Assembly: GCA_048550035.1 (NCBI GenBank)
Contig: JBLYYQ010000054.1
Location: 1-11,668 of the forward strand
Direction of reading: 5' to 3'
Length of the DNA: 11,668 nucleotides
Origin: JBLYYQ01 sp048550035
Lineage (GTDB): Bacteria; Nitrospinota_A; UBA7883; JBLYYQ01
The notes beneath the pieces are model-generated. The model had not been told where the DNA came from. It saw only the letters and a list, made by a program, of their open reading frames with translations, and ran no database searches. Every line of letters begins with the position of its first letter. Position 1 is the first letter of the stretch. Position numbers and translations under genes: made by a program. Shown piece by piece: positions 6,672 to 11,668 of this stretch.

Positions 6672-8252
6672 ATGTTTGGAAGACCAGTAATTGGAATATT
6701 GTTGTTTTGCACTCTAGTCACTCTAGGGTGTGCAACAAAACGCTCAATAGTAGAGCCACGTGAACTAGAACCGCTACCTGAAAGCTTTAGTTCTGAAGAT
6801 TTTTTTGATCAGAGCTTGTCTGGTTCAATAGAAAAGTTATGGTCTGATTCGTTTGATGACAAAATATTACTCAAACTGATTCAAGAATCAATTGCAAAAA
6901 ATCATAATATAGCCGCTGCATCCTCTAGAGTGGAGGCTGCAAAGTCGATTGCAAAAATAAAAGGTGCTTCTAGACTGTTTGATGTGGATATCGGGTTAAA
7001 CGGAAGTAGACAAAAAGTCGTAACTGAAGCTCCTCCATATTCATCAAGTGATCCAAATGCTACAATCGGCAACCAGTTTGATCTATCGGCATCGATTAGC
7101 TGGGAGCTAGACTTATGGGGTAAACTGCGCGCGAGTTCTAAAGCAGCCTTTTACAACTATCAAGCTACAGAAAATGAGTATAAAGCTGCGATCCTTTCTC
7201 TAGGCGCAAATGTAGCAAAAGCCTATTTTGATGCAATCGAAAATAATCTAATAGGAGAAATTACTGCAAAGATAGTCGGATTAGAGAACATTAACTTAGA
7301 TTTTGCCACTAATCGTTATAATGCAGGACTAATCGACTCAACAGAGTTACGCTTAGCAAGTAATCGTCAATCGTTTGCTCTTAATAGGCTGTCTCAATCC
7401 AATCAAGACCTTCGCGCCTCACTTAGAAGTCTGGAGATACTGCTAGGTAAACCGCCAACAGGTTCAATAGATATCAGAGAGTATCAACTTCCAAATTTAA
7501 TGGCAAAGGTTCCGCCAGGTCTGCCAAGTGAATTATTGGAACGCCGTCCTGATATTTTGTCCTCATTTAATAGACTAAAGTCGCTAGACTACTCTCTAGT
7601 GGAAGCCAAAGTCTCGCTTCTACCATCAATCAGGCTTACAGGCAAGTTTGGGACTACAAGTTCAGAGCTTGAAAACTTAACAAAAAATCCTTACACATTC
7701 TGGCAATTGATAGGTAGCATCACACAGCCAATTTTCAGAGCAGGTGAGCTAAAGGAGAATGTTAAGCTAAAAAAAGCAGAAGTGAACGAAGCGCTCAATA
7801 ATCACGCATCACTAATATTACAAGCATTCAAAGAGGTTGAAGATGCTCTTACAGTCGAATCTGTGGTGATTAACAAATTAGGCGAAGTTGAAAAAATCTT
7901 GAATCGACAAAAAGCAATCAATGAACTAGCAATCGAGAAGCGTTATTTGGGATTAAATAACTACGGGCAGCAAATTAGTGCTGAACTAGATTATCTAGAA
8001 TCAAAACTATCATACCTAGCAATAAAGAAGGGACTCTTAGTAAATAGGGTCAATTTGATCCTTGCACTAGGCGGAGCGTTAGAACAGCCAGACGAAAGTC
8101 GAGATAAAGAAGAAAAGAACAGGACTGATACCTTACCAAATAAAGTAGATGTTAAACCAGATAGAGACTTAAAACCACTACCAAAGGATTTAAGTGATGA
8201 TATAGAGGAAATAGATTTTGAGGTAGGATACTATAAAGAAAACAATGAGTAA
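6672..8252 (+). CDS. Outer-membrane factor of an RND efflux system (NodT/TolC family)
   Basis: This is the predicted trimeric outer-membrane and periplasmic channel through which the RND pump expels substrate. The N-terminus has a hydrophobic signal segment ending at C20 (L-V-T-L-G-C), which suggests a lipoprotein as in NodT-type factors, although the residue at -3 is Thr rather than Leu. Two outer-membrane efflux domains follow, with S-W-E-L-D-L-W-G-K-L-R near 144-154 and the family signature G-L-P-S-E-L-L-E-R-R-P-D near 282-293, then L-P-S-I-R-L-T-G near 313-320. The last 57 residues (about 470-526) form a charged, acidic, proline-containing tail beyond the normal end of the domain. The gene is first in the efflux operon and overlaps the adaptor gene by 8 bases. 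The ribosome binding site is weak (an AAG just upstream). The substrate cannot be predicted. Confidence 0.93.
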   Translation: MFGRPVIGILLFCTLVTLGCATKRSIVEPRELEPLPESFSSEDFFDQSLSGSIEKLWSDSFDDKILLKLIQESIAKNHNIAAASSRVEAAKSIAKIKGASRLFDVDIGLNGSRQKVVTEAPPYSSSDPNATIGNQFDLSASISWELDLWGKLRASSKAAFYNYQATENEYKAAILSLGANVAKAYFDAIENNLIGEITAKIVGLENINLDFATNRYNAGLIDSTELRLASNRQSFALNRLSQSNQDLRASLRSLEILLGKPPTGSIDIREYQLPNLMAKVPPGLPSELLERRPDILSSFNRLKSLDYSLVEAKVSLLPSIRLTGKFGTTSSELENLTKNPYTFWQLIGSITQPIFRAGELKENVKLKKAEVNEALNNHASLILQAFKEVEDALTVESVVINKLGEVEKILNRQKAINELAIEKRYLGLNNYGQQISAELDYLESKLSYLAIKKGLLVNRVNLILALGGALEQPDESRDKEEKNRTDTLPNKVDVKPDRDLKPLPKDLSDDIEEIDFEVGYYKENNE

Positions 8253-9429
8253 AATAAAAAATTTATCACTGAAATTGGCCCCTATTCTAATAATAGCCTT
8301 AGGGGTAGCAGCACTACTAGCACTAATAACATTAAAGCCTGAGATCAAGGAAAAGCCAGCTGTAGATCAGAGCCTGACTGTCCGAACAGTCAAGCCTAAG
8401 CTAGTATCATATCAACCTAGAGTTACAAGTTATGGGACAGTGACACCAATATATGAAACAGAGCTTACAAGCAAGCTACAAGGTAAAGTAGTTATGATCT
8501 CTTCAATATTTACAGCCGGTGAATTTTTTAAGCGAGGGGATATTCTTTTTTCGATTGACCGTGCCGATTACAAGGCAGCTGTCGAAATGGCACGATCAAA
8601 TCTTGCAAGGAAAAAAGGCGACTTAGTAAGAGAAAAGGCTGAAAGTAAGCTTGCCAATGAAGAACTCAAGACATTAGGCGATAAGCGTACAATTAGTCCA
8701 CTTGCCAAGCGTGAAATACAGTTAAACCTGGCAAAAGCAGACTATCTTGCAGCAAAAGCAAGTCTTGATGCCGCAAAACATGATTTAATGATGACTACTG
8801 TCAAAGCACCTTTTGATGGACGAGTGAAATCTCAAAATATAGGTCTAGGTCAAAATATCTCACCAAATGCAGTTGCAGGTGTTATATTCCCAACAAGTAG
8901 CTACGAGATCAAGCTTCCTGTAAATGCAGTCGAACTTGATGTTCTTGGGATTAGTTCTATTTACAAAGCAAAATCTTATATAGATGGTTTAGATGTGACA
9001 TTGAGCTCTGTAACATATAAAAGTAATAACCGCTCTGACTGCAAAATTATTAGATCAGAAGGACTTTTTGATCCAAAGACTCGTCTAATAAATCTTGTCT
9101 GCCAAGCGAATGATCCGCATGGGTTTAAGGATGGTAAGGTTATAGAAAATCCCTTAACACCTGGAATGTTTGTGGAAGCTAAAATCTATGGTAATCAATC
9201 TAGCGAGAAACAGATCAAGCTCCCAATTGAGGCATTACGAGATAATAGTGAAGTTTATCTATTGACCAAGGATAACAAACTTGCCATTGAGAAAGTTAAG
9301 TTAGTATCTAGGCTAGATAATGAAATAATAATCGCCCCGACATTAAAGCAAAATAGCAAGGTGATAGTTTCGAATATAAGTAAAACGGGTCGCAACACAA
9401 ATCTAAAAGAGCTCGTTGATAAAGAATAA
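8245..9429 (+). CDS. RND efflux periplasmic adaptor (membrane fusion protein, HlyD/AcrA type)
   Basis: This adaptor bridges the inner-membrane pump and the outer-membrane channel. A single N-terminal membrane segment (about 10-30) with no lipobox cysteine suggests a membrane-anchored rather than lipidated protein. The split barrel-sandwich (lipoyl-like) domain is at about 66-105 and 185-212, the latter including K-A-P-F-D-G-R-V (187-194). Between them lies a Lys/Ala/Glu-rich coiled-coil hairpin (about 107-183). A beta-barrel domain and a C-terminal membrane-proximal domain follow to residue 394, a normal length. The barrel holds a cysteine pair, C266 and C286, on what should be neighbouring strands. 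The start codon overlaps the upstream gene by 8 bases and the stop shares one base with the pump start, so translation is probably coupled. Confidence 0.94.
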   Translation: MSKIKNLSLKLAPILIIALGVAALLALITLKPEIKEKPAVDQSLTVRTVKPKLVSYQPRVTSYGTVTPIYETELTSKLQGKVVMISSIFTAGEFFKRGDILFSIDRADYKAAVEMARSNLARKKGDLVREKAESKLANEELKTLGDKRTISPLAKREIQLNLAKADYLAAKASLDAAKHDLMMTTVKAPFDGRVKSQNIGLGQNISPNAVAGVIFPTSSYEIKLPVNAVELDVLGISSIYKAKSYIDGLDVTLSSVTYKSNNRSDCKIIRSEGLFDPKTRLINLVCQANDPHGFKDGKVIENPLTPGMFVEAKIYGNQSSEKQIKLPIEALRDNSEVYLLTKDNKLAIEKVKLVSRLDNEIIIAPTLKQNSKVIVSNISKTGRNTNLKELVDKE

Positions 9430-11570
9430 TGAAAAAAATTATCGCCTATTTTGCAGAGAATGACGTAGCGGCGAATCTTCTCATGGTCATACTTATTCTA
9501 AGTGGTATGTATGCAGGTTTTTTTGGGATCAAGAGAGAGGTTTTCCCTGAATTTAGTGCAGATATAGTTACAGTCACTGTCTTATATCCTGGTGCAGCCC
9601 CTGAGGAGGTTGAATCTGGTGTAACTGTCCGTATTGAAGAGGAGATAAGTGGGATTGATGGGATAGAGGAGTTGACATCGGTCTCATCAGAAGGTGTAAG
9701 TAGCGTCAATGCAGAGTTAGTAGCAGGATCTGACAATCAAAAAGTGTTAGAGGATATTAAATCTGCGGTTGATAGCATTGTAACGCTTCCACTAAATGCA
9801 GAGCGGCCAATTGTTTCAGAAGTAACTAATCGCAATCATGTAATCAATGTAGCAGTTTTTGGCATGGCCGATGAGAAAGAACTAAAAGAGATAACCGAAT
9901 TAGTGGCCGATGACCTGTTAGAAATAGAAGGTATAACCCAGGTAGAGGTAAGTGGTGTTCGCCCCTATGAAATTTCAATTGAGTTATCGACAGCTGCCTT
10001 ACGTCGATATGATATAACATTTAGTGAGGTAGCTGATGCGATAAGTCGTAGCTCGCTAGATCTGCCAAGTGGCTCGTTGAAATCAGAAGGTGGCGAAATT
10101 CTTGTCCGAACGGTAGAGCAAGCCTATGTCAAAGAGGACTTCGAATCAATTCCACTACTATCAACGAGTGCCGGGCAACTAGTAACAGTAGGCGATGTTG
10201 CAGATGTTATTGATGGATTTGAGGATAATGGGAAATCAACAAAATTCGATTCCAAAAATGCAGCATTGATTGAGGTCTCCAGAGTTGGTGATCAAGATGT
10301 TCTAAAGATTGCAAGTTCCGTTAAAGATTATCTGAAGAACAATTCTGGCAAATATTCTGACAAAATAGAATTTGTAACTTGGCGCGATCGAACAGAAATT
10401 TTAAAAAGTAGGATGAGTCTATTATTGAGAAATGGAATAAACGGTCTGATATTAGTCTTCATAGTATTGTCCCTGTTTTTAAAAATCCGCTTAGCAGCTT
10501 GGGTAATGATTGGAATTCCTGTTTCGTTTTTAGGGGCACTAATGACTATGTCGATGATTGATATATCACTGAACATGGTTTCACTTTTTGCATTGATCCT
10601 TGTTCTAGGATTAGTGGTGGATGACGCAGTTGTTATAGCAGAAAACATTTACTCACGTCAACAAAGGGACGGTGTCTCTGTAGAGACTTCAACCAGAGGA
10701 ACAATTGCTGTTTCAACTCCTGTAATCTTTGGAGTATTAACAACAGTAGCAGCCTTTGCACCACTGCTAATAGTAGACGGTAACATGGGCAAAATAATGT
10801 CTGTTATTCCAGCAGTAGTGATTCCCACACTCTTTTTCTCGTTAGTTGAGTCACAACTGATATTGCCGTCACACTTAGCACATATCCACCACGGGAAGGA
10901 GTGGAAGATTTTCAGTCTATTAGAAGCAAGATTAGCTCCTGCATTAGATAGATTTATTAATAATTACTATATGCCAGTATTAAAGCAGGCAGTCAAATAT
11001 CGTGCACTGACTGTAGCTATTTTTATATTCTTACTATTGACTACTGTAGGAGCGGTGCTAGGAGGTAGGTTACAGTTTTTATTTTTCCCTGAGCTAGAAT
11101 CAAACAATATTATCGTTGGATTGACTATGCCAACTGGGACAAGAGCAAAAATCACAGAAGGAGTTTTAAAACATATCGAGTCAGTTGGCAAAGAAGTTTT
11201 AGATGAATTAGCCGAAGAAAAAAATGGAGGCAAGCCACTATATGAGCATATATTATTAGCAGTCGGTTCTAATAGCAAAAGTGGGACTCCTGCCTCCCCA
11301 TCTAGCGGAAGCAGCAGCAACCAAAGTCATCTAGGCTCTATAAATATTCAGTTAGTTGAGAGTGAGGAGAGAGAGATAGGTAGTGAAGAGATCGGCATCA
11401 AGTGGCGTGAAACACTTGGAGCCATCCCTGAGGCGGAAGAGTTAACATTTGACACAAGTCTATTTGAAACAGGAGAAGCAATAAATGTTCAACTTACAGG
11501 CCATCGCTTTGAAGAACTAGATAAAGCTACTAGCGAGCTCAAAGATAAGCTTGCAACATATCAAGGAGCC
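9429..11570 (+). CDS. RND efflux pump, inner-membrane permease (AcrB type), 3' part missing
   Basis: This is a proton-driven inner-membrane pump and would be the motor of the tripartite efflux system. TM1 is at about 13-33. The first porter region (about 38-330) includes Y-P-G-A-A-P-E-E-V-E at 53-62. A helix bundle follows at about 334-352, 355-377, 383-406, 429-449 and 455-475, then TM7 at about 525-545 and the start of the second porter region. TM4 carries G-L-V-V-D-D-A (394-400); the adjacent D398 and D399 match the proton relay of AcrB-type (HAE) pumps. A Ser/Gly-rich loop at about 613-636 is usual in some members. Family proteins have about 1000-1050 residues. Here credible sequence stops near residue 713, where the DNA becomes a pyrimidine tract. 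That frame stays open to 11666 but its translation is not pump-like. The start overlaps the adaptor stop as TAATG. Confidence 0.93.
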
Positions 11571-11668
11571 CTTCCTTGTTTCCCCTGCCTCTCTCCCACC
11601 CCTCCCCTCTTATCTATCTTCCTTGTCACTTCTTCCCATCCCTCCCTCCCTCCCTCCTTCCCCTGACC
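11568..11668. other. Pyrimidine-rich low-complexity end, probable sequencing or assembly artefact
   Basis: About 90 of the 101 bases are C or T, with a run of CCTC/CCCT units near the end. The preceding 2 kb is an ordinary AT-rich, purine-containing coding sequence. Translation in the pump frame gives a Pro/Ser/Leu/Cys-rich stretch with no match to the expected start of the next porter subdomain, which in relatives continues with a pattern like G-V-F-D-I. The abrupt change at a contig edge fits low-quality read ends rather than a biological junction. Confidence 0.8.

Noticed and set aside
9446..11320. Minus-strand open frames inside the adaptor and pump region (9446-9736, 10328-10648, 10967-11320)
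   Set aside because: They lie opposite an RND pump gene with conserved motifs. Their translations are low-complexity mirrors with no family features.
11630..11668. CT-rich repeat at the right edge as a genuine microsatellite or regulatory tract
   Set aside because: It interrupts a conserved pump gene in mid-domain and coincides with the sequence end, so an artefact explains it better.

Overview
The window is AT-rich bacterial DNA from a Gram-negative (diderm) organism. It carries a tripartite RND efflux operon, which needs an outer membrane, and a type II secretion/type IV pilus-like assembly locus. Nothing fixes the taxon. The pilin helix pattern (a G|F-T-L-V-E-M start followed by IGVLAVIALLSAMLAPKI) reminds me of pseudopilins from Verrucomicrobia/Lentisphaerae-type bacteria, but that is a weak inference from memory.

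Left part, minus strand (about 1-6468), read from right to left: three related prepilins of about 200 residues (5827-6468, 5120-5722, 4412-5014), then the assembly ATPase GspE/PilB (2624-4345), the inner-membrane platform protein GspF/PilC one base later (1411-2622), a large 387-codon prepilin-like protein (113-1261 from its better start), and the first 35 codons of a further gene that runs off the left edge (1-107). All point the same way with short gaps, so this is probably one transcription unit. The three small prepilins would be filament subunits, the ATPase drives assembly through GspF, and the large prepilin may be a minor or tip subunit. Secretin, prepilin peptidase, GspL/M-like proteins and a retraction ATPase are not in the window.

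The middle two prepilin genes are a tandem duplication with a period of about 708 bp that includes their 105-bp leaders. The third copy is far more diverged, except for 64 bases over the N-terminal helix that are identical to the most distant copy. This suggests recombination between copies.

Centre (6469-6671): a divergent intergenic region. It holds an imperfect 40-bp tandem direct repeat and possible promoters in both directions.

Right part, plus strand (6672 to the end): an outer-membrane factor of the NodT/TolC type, a periplasmic adaptor (HlyD/AcrA type) and an RND pump (AcrB type), overlapping by 8 bp and 1 bp. Together they would form one drug or solute efflux pump. The last ~100 bases (about 11568-11668) are almost pure pyrimidine, do not look like pump sequence, and are best read as a contig-end artefact. 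The pump gene is therefore incomplete at about residue 713.

No tRNA, rRNA, CRISPR array, transposase or convincing intrinsic terminator was seen. No stretch longer than 300 bases lacks a gene.
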